Shown here: positions 16,068 to 25,656 of the stretch, piece after piece
Position numbering within the stretch: the stretch's first letter is position 1
Layout: the number at the start of each line of letters is the position of its first letter
Source: Acidovorax sp. SUPP3334
GTDB lineage: Bacteria > Pseudomonadota > Gammaproteobacteria > Burkholderiales > Burkholderiaceae_C
DNA length: 64,000 bases
Direction of reading: 5' to 3'
Assembly (NCBI RefSeq): GCF_030159055.1
Contig: NZ_BQXQ01000012.1
Span: 59,377-123,376 of the forward strand
Made by a program: the position numbers and the translations under genes
Notes under the pieces: model-generated
The model's database searches: none
Seen by the model: the letters and a program-made list of their open reading frames with translations, nothing else
Told to the model about the DNA's origin: nothing

Positions 16068-17265
16068 ACTCGGATCTGTGGCCCGGAGCACAGTGGAAGG
16101 CGCGCGCCAGCAGTTCCAGGAACAGATCGGGTTCCTTCGGCGCAAGCTGAATCTGCCTAGCGAGTCTTGGCGTGACATTCAACGTGCGGCCCACGACCGC
16201 GCTTTCATGGTGGCCGGTGCCGCCAAGGCAGACCTGCTGGCGGATTTGCGCAAAGCGGTAGACCAAGCTGTCCAAGGCGGCAGCATCGGGGAGTTCCGCA
16301 AGCAGTTTGCCGACATCGTTGCAAAGCGCGGTTGGACTGGCTGGACAGGCGAAGGAAGCCAAGCTGGCGAAGCATGGCGCACTCGGGTGATCTACAAAAC
16401 CAACCTGGCCACTTCCTACGCGGCCGGGCGCCGTACGCAGTTGCTGGACCCTGCATTGCTTAAGCGCCGTCCGTTTTGGCGCTACGTGCACAGCGACAGC
16501 GTGGTGCACCCCAGACCACTCCATAAGCAGTGGGGCGACATGCGGCTGACTCTGCGCCACGACCACCCTTTCTGGCAAAGCCACTTCCCACCGAATGACT
16601 TTGGATGCGAATGCCGCGTAGTGGCAGTAGCGGCGCCTCGCGAGGGGGACTCCAGCGAGCCCCCGGACGGGTGGGACGCCGTCGATCCGCGCACGGGCAC
16701 GCCTGCAGGGGTTGGCGAAGGCTGGGACTACGCACCAGGCGCGCGGGCTGACGACGATCTGCGATCGTTCGTACAGGACAAGCTGATCGACTACCCCCCA
16801 GCCATCGGCAAGGCACTGTCGGCCGATGTCAATCGCTATATCAATGCCGAGGACCTGGTGCCCGACTTCGTGCGTGATGTGCTTGCAGATCGACAGCGGC
16901 GCGACCCGCTTTGGCTGGGGTTTGTGGAGCGTGCCGACTGGGTCGGCTCCGCAGCTGGTGCCGACGTGCGCGGCTACACGATCCTTCTTCCTGCCGAGGC
17001 ACCTCGGCATGTCGATGCCTCGCACGGCTTTGATGGCTCAGGCCAACGCCCGGCCACGCCGCAGGACTATGGACAGCTTGAGTCGGTGCTCAATGATCCC
17101 GATGCGCTGCGCGCAGGCGAGAAATCGCGCAACGGTAATCCCACGGTGGTGGCCACCAAGGTGATCAACGGAGAAACGTTCAGGGCGGTGTGGGAGGTGC
17201 TGGCAGGCAAACGCAATCGGTCGCTGCAACTGAGCTCGCTGGTGATCAAAACGGCTCAGAAATGA
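16060..17265 (+). CDS. MuF-like head morphogenesis protein with C-terminal toxin-like extension
   Basis: Start is GTG at 16060 with AGGAGG at 16048-16053, overlapping the portal stop. Residues about 1-190 form the phage MuF/SPP1 gp7 minor head domain (KTNLATSYAAGRR; WRYVHSDSVVHPRPLHKQWG; PPNDFGCECRV). After a linker, roughly residues 290-401 form a separate domain (YTILLPAEAPRHVDASHG ... TFRAVWEVLAGKRNRSLQ). It resembles the BECR-fold RNase/toxin-like domains reported at the C-terminus of MuF proteins. Whether it is catalytically active cannot be judged here. Confidence 0.85.
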   Translation: MAELGSVARSTVEGARQQFQEQIGFLRRKLNLPSESWRDIQRAAHDRAFMVAGAAKADLLADLRKAVDQAVQGGSIGEFRKQFADIVAKRGWTGWTGEGSQAGEAWRTRVIYKTNLATSYAAGRRTQLLDPALLKRRPFWRYVHSDSVVHPRPLHKQWGDMRLTLRHDHPFWQSHFPPNDFGCECRVVAVAAPREGDSSEPPDGWDAVDPRTGTPAGVGEGWDYAPGARADDDLRSFVQDKLIDYPPAIGKALSADVNRYINAEDLVPDFVRDVLADRQRRDPLWLGFVERADWVGSAAGADVRGYTILLPAEAPRHVDASHGFDGSGQRPATPQDYGQLESVLNDPDALRAGEKSRNGNPTVVATKVINGETFRAVWEVLAGKRNRSLQLSSLVIKTAQK

Positions 17266-17364
17266 CAAGGCCTCGCGCTCCGACCACAACGTTCAAGACG
17301 AAACCGGTGTTGACTACCGGAGGTCGATGCACAAGGCAGTGCCGATCTTACGAGGAGTGCTTCG

Positions 17365-17910
17365 ATGGCGCAAATCATTGAATTGACCAGCCGCAACGGG
17401 CTGGATTACCTGCATGGCCTGCTGGAGAGGGGGCAGGACATGCAGCCTTTGCTGCTGGAGATCGGCGAAGACTTGACCGAATCCACCAAGCAGCGGTTTT
17501 CCTCGGCCACGGGCCCGGATGGCACTGCCTGGGCACCGAACAGCGGGCTCACCCTGGCCCGGTACAGCTCGATGTTTGCACGCAAGAAGGATGGCGAGCT
17601 GACAAAGAGGAGCGCGCAGAAGCTGGCCGGCAAGAAGCCATTGACCGGGGAGACCAGAGCGCTGGCCACGACGATCAACTACCAGGTCCGCGATGTTGGC
17701 GCGGTAGGCATCGGCAGTCCCATGGTCTATGCGGCCACACACCAGCACGGTGCGAAGTCGGGTGAGTTCGGCTTCGGGCTGTACGCCACCCGCGTGGGGA
17801 GCTTCCCGATCCCGTGGGGCGACATCCCCGCCCGGCCATTTTTGGGCGCATCGGATTCAGACAAGGCAAACATCGTCAGCCTGGTGCAGAGCTACCTAAT
17901 GGAAGGCTGA
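17365..17910 (+). CDS. Phage virion morphogenesis protein (Mu gpG-like)
   Basis: A 181-residue protein of the Mu gpG/phage virion morphogenesis family, implicated in tail-head completion. Characteristic parts are the helical N-terminus and a central KPLTGETRALATTINYQV. A C-terminal AATHQHGAK ... IPARPFLGAS stretch follows. An RBS (GAGGAG) precedes the ATG. It follows muF after a 100-bp gap with no credible gene. In intact phages protease and capsid genes come next; here a terminator follows. Confidence 0.87.
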   Translation: MAQIIELTSRNGLDYLHGLLERGQDMQPLLLEIGEDLTESTKQRFSSATGPDGTAWAPNSGLTLARYSSMFARKKDGELTKRSAQKLAGKKPLTGETRALATTINYQVRDVGAVGIGSPMVYAATHQHGAKSGEFGFGLYATRVGSFPIPWGDIPARPFLGASDSDKANIVSLVQSYLMEG

Positions 17911-17924
17911 ATCCGGTCCGAATT

Positions 17925-17954
17925 GAAAAAGGCGCCAATCCAGCGCCTTTTTTT
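17925..17954. terminator. Bidirectional intrinsic terminator at prophage right junction
   Basis: GGCGC at 17931-17935 pairs with GCGCC at 17943-17947. The hairpin is flanked by an A-run (17925-17930) and a T-run (17948-17954). It could end the phage late transcript and also the leftward Bug transcript from 18093. Confidence 0.8.
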
Positions 17955-18092
17955 CTTGAGCTCCACTATTTCCCGTCAGGAAAGAGAATTGCAGAGTTCC
18001 GAGCCCACCTCGCCCCAGTTCTTCCCGGAACTTCCCATTTATCGCACCTCCCTCTCTTCCTTTATCTCACTCCCGTTCACCTCGGTCAGGCG

Positions 18093-19187
18093 TCAATCCA
18101 CCTTGGCGCCCGACGCCTTCACCACCTGCGCCCACTTCCTCTGCTCGTTGTCGATGTGCTTGGCGAAGTCGGCGGGGGAGTTGCCGCCGGGAATCGCTCC
18201 CTGCGCGAGAAGGCGCTCCTTCACGGCGGGGGTGGCCAGGGCCTTGGCGGTTTCCTGCTGGATGCGGGCGACGATGTCGGGCGGGGTGCCGGCGGGTGCG
18301 AGCAGGCCGAACCACGAACTGGCCTCATAGCCCTTCAGTTCGGGGCCGCCGACCTCCTCGACCGTGGGCACGTCGGGCAATGCGGGCGAGCGGTGGGCGC
18401 TGGTCACGGCCAGTGCCTTGAGCTTGCCGGCCTTGATCTGCGCCATGGAGGACGGCAGGTTGTCGAACATCACGTCCATGTTGCCGCCCACCATGTCCAG
18501 CAGCGCGGGGCCGGAGCCGCGATAGGGCATGTGCAGCATGTAGGTGCCGGTCATGCTCTTGAAGAGTTCCCCGGCCAGGTGGATCGAGGTGCCGTTGCCG
18601 CTCGATGCCATGTTCAGCTGGCCCGGGTGCGCCTTGGCGTAGCGGATGAAGTCGGCCACCGAGTTGATGCCCAGGGTGCGCGCCTTGTCGGCGTTGATCT
18701 CCATCACGTTGGGCACGGCCGCCACGAGCGTGATCGGCACGAAGTCCTTGATGGGGTCGTACGGCAGCTTGCTGTACAGCGCGCGGTTGATGCCGTGCGT
18801 GCCCACGGTGCCCATGAGCAGGGTGTAGCCGTCGGCCGGCGATTTGGCGACGATCTCGGCACCGATGTTGCCTCCCGCGCCGCCCCGGTTGTCCACGATG
18901 AACTGCTGCCCGAACACGCGGCCCAGCTCGGGCGCCACGGCGCGCGCCAGGATGTCGGTCGTGCCGCCGGGTGCGAACGGCACGACGATGCGCACCGGCT
19001 TGTTCGGCCACCCGCCGGCCTGGGCGTGGGCGCTGGGCAGCGCGTTCCACAGGCACGCGGCCAGCAGCACGCAGGCGAACGCCACGGCGCGGCGGCGCGG
19101 CGTGAACGCCTCGGAAACGGTGGAGCGGGCGAAGGCGGAACGCGCGGGGGCTGAAGGGCGCGGGGACGAGGAAGCGGAAAAGCGCAT
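18093..19187 (-). CDS. Bug-type tripartite tricarboxylate transporter solute-binding protein
   Basis: A 364-residue periplasmic protein of the Bug/TctC family, which captures carboxylates for a TTT transporter or sensor. An unusually long N-terminal Ser/Arg/Pro-rich stretch precedes a signal segment ([22 protein letters not shown]). The family signature [18 protein letters not shown] follows. Start ATG 19187 has AAGGAT upstream; the longer reading upstream is not supported. No TctA/TctB genes are adjacent, as is usual for orphan Bug genes. Confidence 0.87.
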   Translation of the reverse strand: MRFSASSSPRPSAPARSAFARSTVSEAFTPRRRAVAFACVLLAACLWNALPSAHAQAGGWPNKPVRIVVPFAPGGTTDILARAVAPELGRVFGQQFIVDNRGGAGGNIGAEIVAKSPADGYTLLMGTVGTHGINRALYSKLPYDPIKDFVPITLVAAVPNVMEINADKARTLGINSVADFIRYAKAHPGQLNMASSGNGTSIHLAGELFKSMTGTYMLHMPYRGSGPALLDMVGGNMDVMFDNLPSSMAQIKAGKLKALAVTSAHRSPALPDVPTVEEVGGPELKGYEASSWFGLLAPAGTPPDIVARIQQETAKALATPAVKERLLAQGAIPGGNSPADFAKHIDNEQRKWAQVVKASGAKVD

Positions 19188-19308
19188 GGGGTTCGATCCT
19201 TGGGGCTGGCAGTCAATTCCCCGTTTTAGGCACCGCAGCGCGGGCAGGGCAGAGGGATGACCCGTAGGCCGCAGCGAGTTCCACGCCGCGCAAAGACGGC
19301 GCGCCAAA

Positions 19309-19343
19309 GAAAAACCGCCCGGCGGCACGGGGCCACGGGGCGG
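19309..19343 (-). terminator. Intrinsic terminator for the 19401-20390 Bug gene
   Basis: Read leftward, CCGCCC (complement of 19338-19343) pairs with GGGCGG (complement of 19315-19320) and is followed by a T-run (complement of 19310-19314). It sits about 60 bases past the stop of the upstream Bug gene. Confidence 0.65.
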
Positions 19344-19400
19344 TCGAGGGCCAGGCCGGGCGCTGGATGACTGCGCAGCGCGGGGCCCGTGCCGATGCGG

Positions 19401-20390
<990 letters not shown>

Positions 20391-20675
20391 GAGGTTCCTT
20401 TGAAAATACGCGCCATGATAGCCACGGGTTTTTACACCAGCATCAAGGTAATTACTTAGCAGTAACGTGTAGGGGTTTAAAGGTTTATGGGCCTGCAGCG
20501 CTTGTCTGTATTGGTTTATTTGCTACTTATTAAGTAGCATATCGATTTTGGATGCTGCCACTCTCCTGCTCACCGTCCGGCAGGATGGCGCGCCTTTCCA
20601 TCGGCTGGACGGTGTGGCGCGGCAGATGTATCAGTGGCGGCAGGTGTGCCTTTCGGGCCGGTTGCGCCGGGTGGC
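20391..20675. other. Intergenic region, 285 bp
   Basis: No gene is supported here. It holds the probable AT-rich promoter of the leftward Bug gene (20400-20470) and the perfect palindrome at 20521-20539. The remainder, 3' of the PaaK-like gene, is G+C-rich and featureless. Confidence 0.5.
20521..20539. repeat. Dispersed palindrome, perfect copy
   Basis: TGCTACTTA-T-TAAGTAGCA: perfect 9-base arms around one base. It belongs to the TGCTAT...ATAGCA family found at six other places in the window (33656, 37684, 41964, 45581, 51373, 55629). Confidence 0.75.
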
Positions 20676-21923
20676 TCATCGGTAGCTGCGCGCATCCTCG
20701 ATCACGCAGCCATCGTTGGGCAGGGTGCCGGGCGCCACCATCTCGACCTCGCCACGCAGCTTGGTCTGGTCGCGCATCGCCTCGGCCAGTTGCACCGCCA
20801 GCCCGGCGGCGGTTTCGGTGGTCTCCACGCGCAGCAGCATCTGGTCGCTGGCCATCTCGCCGCTGACCACCAGGCGCGCTCGCAGCACCTGCGGAAAGCG
20901 CCGCACGATGTCGGCCACCTGGCCGGGGTGTACGAACATGCCGCGCACCTTGGTGGTCTGGTCGGCCCGGCCCATCCAGCCCTTGATGCGGGTGTGGGTG
21001 CGGCCGGTGGGGCAGTCGCCGGGCAGCACGGCCGAGAGGTCGCCCGTGCCGAAGCGCACCAGCGGGTAGTCGGGGTTGAGCGTGGTCACCACCAGTTCGC
21101 CCACTTCGCCGTCGGGCACGGGGTCGCCGGTGCCGGGCCGCACGATCTCCACGATCACGCCTTCGTCCAGCACCAGGCCTTCGCGGGCCGTGGTTTCGTA
21201 GGCGATCAGGCCCAGGTCGGCCGTGGCGTAGCACTGGTAGCCGGCCACGCCGCGCTCGGCCAGCCAGTCGCGCAGCGAGGGCGGAAACGCTTCGCCCGAG
21301 ACGAGCGCCTTGGTCACGCTGGGCAGCGGCGTGCCCAGTTCGGCCGCCTTGTCCAGCACGATCTTGAGAAAGCTCGGCGTGCCGATATAGCCCGCGGGCT
21401 TGAGTTCCGCCATGGCCTGTACCTGCTGCTCGGTCTGGCCCGTGCCGCCCGGAAACACGGTGCAGCCCAGCGCATGGGCGCCGGATTCCATCATCGAGCC
21501 CGCCGGCACGAAGTGGTAGCTGAAGCTGTTGTGGATCAGCTCCCCCGGCCGAAACCCCGCGGCGTGGATGGCGCGCGCCATGCGCCAGTAGTCGCGCCGC
21601 GTGCCCTCGGGCTCGTACAGCGTGCCGGGGCTGGCGAACACGCGCGGCATGGCCGCGCCGAACGACAGCGCGCTGAATCCGCCGAACACATTGGTGGCGC
21701 GGCCGGCCTGCTGGCGCGCGAGCAATTCATGCTTGCGCGTGACCGGCAGCGTGGCCAGCGCCTGGCGGGAATCGATGCGGGCGGCATCGATGCCCTGCAG
21801 GATGCCCGTGAATGCCGGCGAGGCGCGCTGTGCATGCGCCACCTGCGCGGGCAGCGCCGCCATCAGCGCGCTCTCGCGGGCGTCGGCCGGGCGGGTTTCG
21901 AGGTCGTCGTAGAAAACACTCAT
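20676..21923 (-). CDS. Phenylacetate-CoA ligase family AMP-forming ligase
   Basis: The 415-residue protein of the PaaK-like ANL superfamily activates a (probably aromatic) acid to its CoA thioester. Motifs visible include SFSYHFVPAGSMMESG, FPGGTGQTEQQVQ (replacing the Ser/Thr/Gly-rich AMP motif), YATADLGLIAYET and the C-terminal RFGTGDLSAVL ... KVRGMFVHPGQV. Start ATG 21923 has GGAGGT upstream; the longer frame is repeat DNA. It is the last gene of the liv-type operon, implying that the imported acid is activated here. Confidence 0.85.
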   Translation of the reverse strand: MSVFYDDLETRPADARESALMAALPAQVAHAQRASPAFTGILQGIDAARIDSRQALATLPVTRKHELLARQQAGRATNVFGGFSALSFGAAMPRVFASPGTLYEPEGTRRDYWRMARAIHAAGFRPGELIHNSFSYHFVPAGSMMESGAHALGCTVFPGGTGQTEQQVQAMAELKPAGYIGTPSFLKIVLDKAAELGTPLPSVTKALVSGEAFPPSLRDWLAERGVAGYQCYATADLGLIAYETTAREGLVLDEGVIVEIVRPGTGDPVPDGEVGELVVTTLNPDYPLVRFGTGDLSAVLPGDCPTGRTHTRIKGWMGRADQTTKVRGMFVHPGQVADIVRRFPQVLRARLVVSGEMASDQMLLRVETTETAAGLAVQLAEAMRDQTKLRGEVEMVAPGTLPNDGCVIEDARSYR

Positions 21924-22003
21924 GCCAATACCTCCGGGGTGCACGTTCTGGGCGTGCTGTTGATGTGAGAAGACCGGTCGTGTTCGAGGCGTGCCGGGCC
22001 AAC

Positions 22004-22114
22004 GCAGTGGTGGAGCGTGGGGGCCATGTTCAGCCCGCCGCCGGGCCGCCCCAAGGCGGGCTGGGCCCCCTCGGGGGGCAGCGACCACACGCAGTGGCGG
22101 AGCGTGGGGGCCAT
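22004..22114. repeat. Intergenic repeat/hairpin element between livF and ligase gene
   Basis: Two near-identical 24-base copies (GCAGTGG[T/C]GGAGCGTGGGGG then CCAT) lie at 22004-22027 and 22091-22114 in the same orientation. Between them are strong hairpins (GCCCGCC/GGCGGGC and GCCCCCTCGGGGGG, about 22034-22079). The spacer falls inside an operon. mRNA stabilisation or partial termination is inferred. Confidence 0.7.
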
Positions 22115-22119
22115 ATCCA

Positions 22120-22929
22120 TCATGCGAGCCAGCGCTTGCGGCGCTTGTAGCTCTTGACGTCCTTGAAGCTCTTGCGCTCGCCGCCGCCAACGCCGAGGTA
22201 GAACTCCTTCACGTCCTCGTTGTTGGCCAGGTCGCTCGCGGCGCCGTCCATCACCACGCGGCCGCTTTCCATGATGTAGCCGTAGTCCGAGTATTTGAGG
22301 GCCATTTTGGTGTTCTGCTCGGCCAGCAAAAAGGTGACCTTCTCCTTCGCGTTGAGGTCCTTCACGATGTTGAAGACCTCCTCCACGATCTGCGGCGCCA
22401 GGCCCATCGAAGGTTCGTCCAGCAGCACCATGCTGGGGTTGGCCATCAGCGCGCGGCCGATGGCGCACATCTGCTGCTCGCCGCCCGAGGTGTAGGCGGC
22501 CTGCGAGGTTCGCCGGGTCTTCAGGCGCGGAAAGTAGGCGTACACCTTCTCCAGATTGGCCGCGATCTCGGCGCGGCTGGTGCGGGTGTACGAGCCCGTC
22601 ATCAGGTTCTCCTCGATGGTCAGGTGGGCGAAGCAGTGGCGCCCCTCCATCACCTGCACCACGCCGCGCTGCACCAGGTCGGCAGGCGAGAGGTTCTCGA
22701 TGCGCTCGCCGCGCAGCTCGATGCTGCCCTTGGTGACCGCGCCGCGCTCGCCCTGCAGCAGGTTGGAGATGGCGCGCAGCGTGGTGGTCTTGCCCGCGCC
22801 GTTGCCGCCCAGGATGGCGACGATGCCGCCCTCGGGCACCTGCAGCGAAACGCCCTTGAGCACGAGGATCACATGGTTGTAGATGACCTCGATGCCGTTG
22901 ACGTTCAGGACGATGTTTTTAGGTTCCAT
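22120..22929 (-). CDS. livF: ABC transporter ATPase, LivF type
   Basis: A 269-residue cytoplasmic ATPase of the branched-chain amino acid (HAAT) transporter group. Walker A GGNGAGKTT, signature SGGEQQM and Walker B MVLLDEPSMGLAP are all intact, with the LAEQN H-loop region. It is longer than E. coli LivF (237) because of a basic C-terminal tail (KSFKDVKSYKRRKRW). The operon context suggests an organic acid rather than an amino acid as substrate. Confidence 0.9.
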   Translation of the reverse strand: MEPKNIVLNVNGIEVIYNHVILVLKGVSLQVPEGGIVAILGGNGAGKTTTLRAISNLLQGERGAVTKGSIELRGERIENLSPADLVQRGVVQVMEGRHCFAHLTIEENLMTGSYTRTSRAEIAANLEKVYAYFPRLKTRRTSQAAYTSGGEQQMCAIGRALMANPSMVLLDEPSMGLAPQIVEEVFNIVKDLNAKEKVTFLLAEQNTKMALKYSDYGYIMESGRVVMDGAASDLANNEDVKEFYLGVGGGERKSFKDVKSYKRRKRWLA

Positions 22930-23030
22930 GGTGTTGCCTTCGCTGTGCCAATCGGCAGGGTTGCGGGTGCAGCCCTCTCGGATGGCGGCTGTAAAACAGC
23001 CGTTGATACTGGCGCCGTGACATCGCCAGG

Positions 23031-23137
23031 GACACCGTGGAACGGGCTTCGCCCGGCCACTGGTGTCGTCCCCCTTCCCGCGGCGCGCAGCGCCAAGAGA
23101 GAAGGGGGAAGGCGCGCAGCGCCTCAGGGGGATGTCC
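23031..23137. repeat. Hairpin-rich spacer between livK and livF
   Basis: One stem pairs GACACCGTGG (23031-23040) with CCACTGGTGTC (23057-23067), enclosing GGGC-TTC-GCCC. A second pairs CCCCCTTC (23070-23077) with GAAGGGGG (23101-23108). GGCGCGCAGCGCC occurs twice (23082-23094 and 23111-23123). A strong structure just 3' of a binding-protein gene inside an operon commonly protects the upstream mRNA, giving excess binding protein; that role is inferred. Confidence 0.7.
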
Positions 23138-24463
23138 TCAAGACTGGCAGTCCGCAGCCTCGCGCCGCGTCATCTTCTTGTCGGCCAGGTACTTGTCGGA
23201 GCCCGCCTTGATCATGGGCTTCAGGATCTGCTCGTCCGCCTGGTACCAGTCGGAGGAGAAATCCCACTTCTTGCCGTCCCAGGTGTGCATGCGCGACCAG
23301 GTCGATCCCATGTGGTCCGAGCAGCTCGTGGACAGCGGACGCATGATCCCGCTGAAGCCCATGGCGTCGAGCTTTTTCTGGTCCAGCGCCAGGTTTTCCA
23401 TGCCCCAGCGCACCTGCTCGCCGGTCATGACCTTGCCCTTGCCGAAGCGCTCCTGCGCGCGGCGCACGGCCTCCACGGCCAGCATCTGGATGATCACGCC
23501 GCGCGTGTACAGCACCGAGCCCACTTCTTCCTTCGGCCCCGTGCCCTGGCCCTTGTCGTGCACGTTCTTCAGGATGTCCTGGATCACCTTCGACTGCGTG
23601 CCGTAGCCGTTCAGCGCCAGCGCGTGGTAGCCCTTGGCGCCTTCGCCCACGTCGCGCACGTCGGGCTCGGCACCCGCCCACCACACGCCATAGAGCTTGT
23701 CGCGCGGGAAGCCCGTGGCCTGTGCCTCTTTCAACGCGGTGGAGTTCATCACGCCCCAGCCCCACAGCAGCACGTAGTCCGGCCGGCTCTGGCGCACCTG
23801 CAGCCAGGTGGCCTTCTGCTCCACGCCGGGAGCGGTCACCGGCAGCATCTGCAGCTCGAAACCGTGCATCTTGGCGCGCTCCTGCAGCACGGGGATGGGC
23901 TCCTTGCCGAACGGGCTGTCGTGGTACACCAGCGCGATCTTCTTGCCCTTGAGCTTGTCCAGCCCGCCGGCCTGCTTGCCGATGTGCTGGATCAGGATGT
24001 CGGCGCCCGTCCAGTAGCTGCCCATGAAGGGGAAGTTCCACTTGAAGGCCATGCCGTCCTGCGCGACCGACAGGCCGTAACCCAGCGTCATCAGCGGAAT
24101 CTTGTCCACGGGGGCTTTTTCGGTCAGCGCGAAGGTGATGCCGGTGGCCTGCGGATCGAACAGCGCCACGCCCGGACGGCCCTTCAGGCGCTCGTAGCAC
24201 TCCACGCCGCGGTCGGTGGCGTAGCCGGTCTCGCACTCCTCGAAGGTGAGCTTGACGCCGTTCACGCCGCCGTCGCGGGCGTTGATCATCTTGATGTAGT
24301 CCTGCTTGCCGTTGGCCCACGGCACGCCATTGGGCGCATACGGGCCCGTGCGGTACGACAGCAGCGGAAAGAACTGCTCCTTGGCCTGCGCGAAGGCGCT
24401 GGTCGCCACGGACGCACTGCCTGCCGCCACGAGGGCAGCGATCACGAGTTTCGAAAGCTTCAT
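23138..24463 (-). CDS. ABC transporter periplasmic binding protein, LivK-like (Peripla_BP_6)
   Basis: A 441-residue type I periplasmic binding protein with signal peptide (MKLSKLVIAALVAAGSASVATSAFA). Signature stretches include TEKAPVDKIPLMTLGYG and GKKIALVYHDSPFGKEPIPV. Two Cys pairs are possible in the mature protein (CETGYATDRGVECYERLKG). It is larger than E. coli LivK, fitting the group that binds aromatic or other organic acids. The gene lies between livM and livF. Confidence 0.9.
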   Translation of the reverse strand: MKLSKLVIAALVAAGSASVATSAFAQAKEQFFPLLSYRTGPYAPNGVPWANGKQDYIKMINARDGGVNGVKLTFEECETGYATDRGVECYERLKGRPGVALFDPQATGITFALTEKAPVDKIPLMTLGYGLSVAQDGMAFKWNFPFMGSYWTGADILIQHIGKQAGGLDKLKGKKIALVYHDSPFGKEPIPVLQERAKMHGFELQMLPVTAPGVEQKATWLQVRQSRPDYVLLWGWGVMNSTALKEAQATGFPRDKLYGVWWAGAEPDVRDVGEGAKGYHALALNGYGTQSKVIQDILKNVHDKGQGTGPKEEVGSVLYTRGVIIQMLAVEAVRRAQERFGKGKVMTGEQVRWGMENLALDQKKLDAMGFSGIMRPLSTSCSDHMGSTWSRMHTWDGKKWDFSSDWYQADEQILKPMIKAGSDKYLADKKMTRREAADCQS

Positions 24464-24542
24464 TTGTCTCTCCTTGGAAATTGAATGGATTGAAGCGCGG
24501 GGGGAAACCGGAAAAAGGGCGGGGCGAAGCGGTGCGCGCGCC

Positions 24543-25619
24543 CTAGTGGGGGAAGGGCCACAGCCGCAGCTTCTGCTTGGCGGTGGACCACAGCTTGGCC
24601 AGCCCGTGCGGCTCGACGATCAGGAACCACACGATGAGCGCGCCGAAGATCATCAGCTCGGCGTGCGACACGCCGGCCGTGGAGATGCCGATGCCGAACA
24701 TTCCCATCAGCGCGGGCAGGAACTGGTTGAGCACGATGGGCAGCACCACGATGAAGGCCGCGCCGAAGAAGCCGCCCATGATCGAGCCCAGCCCGCCGAT
24801 GATCACCATGAACAGCAGCCGGAACGACACCTCGACCGAGAACGCGGCCGGCTCCCATGCACCCAGGTGCACGAAGGCCCAAAGCGCCCCGGCCATGCCG
24901 ACGATGAAGGAGCTGACGGCGAACGCGCTGAGCTTGGCGTACATGGGGCGGATGCCGATCACGGCGGCGGCCACGTCCATGTCGCGGATGGCCATCTATT
25001 CGCGGCCGATGGCCCCACGCACCAGGTTCTTGGCCAGGAGCGCGACCACCACCAGCAGGCCCAGGCAGAACAGGTATTTGGATTGCGCGCTTTCGATCGG
25101 CATACCGAACACCTGCAGCCCGTTGACCGATACCGAGCCCGAGTCGGAATTGTTGGTGAACCACTTGATGCGCAGGAACATCCAGTCGCTGAAGAACTGC
25201 GCGGCCAGCGTGGCCACGGCCAGGTACAGCCCCTTCACCCGCAGGCTGGGCAGCCCGAAGAGGATGCCGAAGAACGTGGCGCACAGCCCGCCCAGCACGA
25301 TGGCCGGAATCAGCGGCAGGCCCGGCACGCGCACGAAGAAGTTGTAGGCCCCGTAGGCCCCCACCGCCATGAAGGCCCCCGAGCCCAGCGAGATCTGCCC
25401 GCAGTAGCCCACCAGAATGTTCACGCCCAGCGCGGCCATGGACATGATGACCAGCGGAATCAGGATGGCGCGAAAGAAATAGTCGCTCGCCAGCATCGGC
25501 ACGGCGATGAACGCCACGGCCAGCAGCAAGGCGATGGCGATGCGGTCCTGCGCGATCGGGAATATCTGCTGGTCGGCGCGGTAGGTGGTCTTGAACTGGC
25601 CGTTTTCGCGGTAGAGCAT
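24543..25619 (-). pseudogene. livM: livM-type ABC permease interrupted by in-frame amber codon
   Basis: The inner-membrane permease frame is continuous from ATG 25619 to 24543 except for a TAG at 24998-24996. Upstream (207 aa) ends LAKNLVRGAIGRE; downstream (150 aa) continues at once MAIRDMDVAAAVIGIRPMYA. LivM proteins have GRxWMAIRD here, so the TAG replaces a Trp TGG by one transition. The ATG right after the stop might allow reinitiation, giving a split permease. Otherwise the transporter is disabled, or the base is a sequencing error. All other parts of the protein look normal. Confidence 0.88.
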
Positions 25620-25656
25620 GGTGGTCTCCTGTGCTTGTAGTTGTTGTCAGAGCCGT

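Larger units (their letters stand above)
1..17954. mobile_element. Partial BcepMu-type transposable prophage (left end outside window, right arm missing)
   Basis: The block contains Mu-family transposase A and B, Gam, Ner-like and repressor genes, a lysis cassette, and terminase, portal, MuF and gpG-like genes. The early operon runs leftward and the late genes rightward, the order known for Burkholderia phage BcepMu rather than Mu itself. The last phage gene ends at 17910 and is followed by a terminator and then a host Bug gene on the opposite strand. Protease/scaffold, major capsid and tail genes are absent on this side. The left phage end lies beyond base 1. No phage end repeat or target duplication could be recognised at the right junction. 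Confidence 0.88.

Noticed and set aside
17266..17364. Possible immunity gene after the MuF toxin-like domain
   Set aside because: The 99-bp gap has no frame with a credible start, RBS and length; it seems to be leader sequence for the gpG-like gene.
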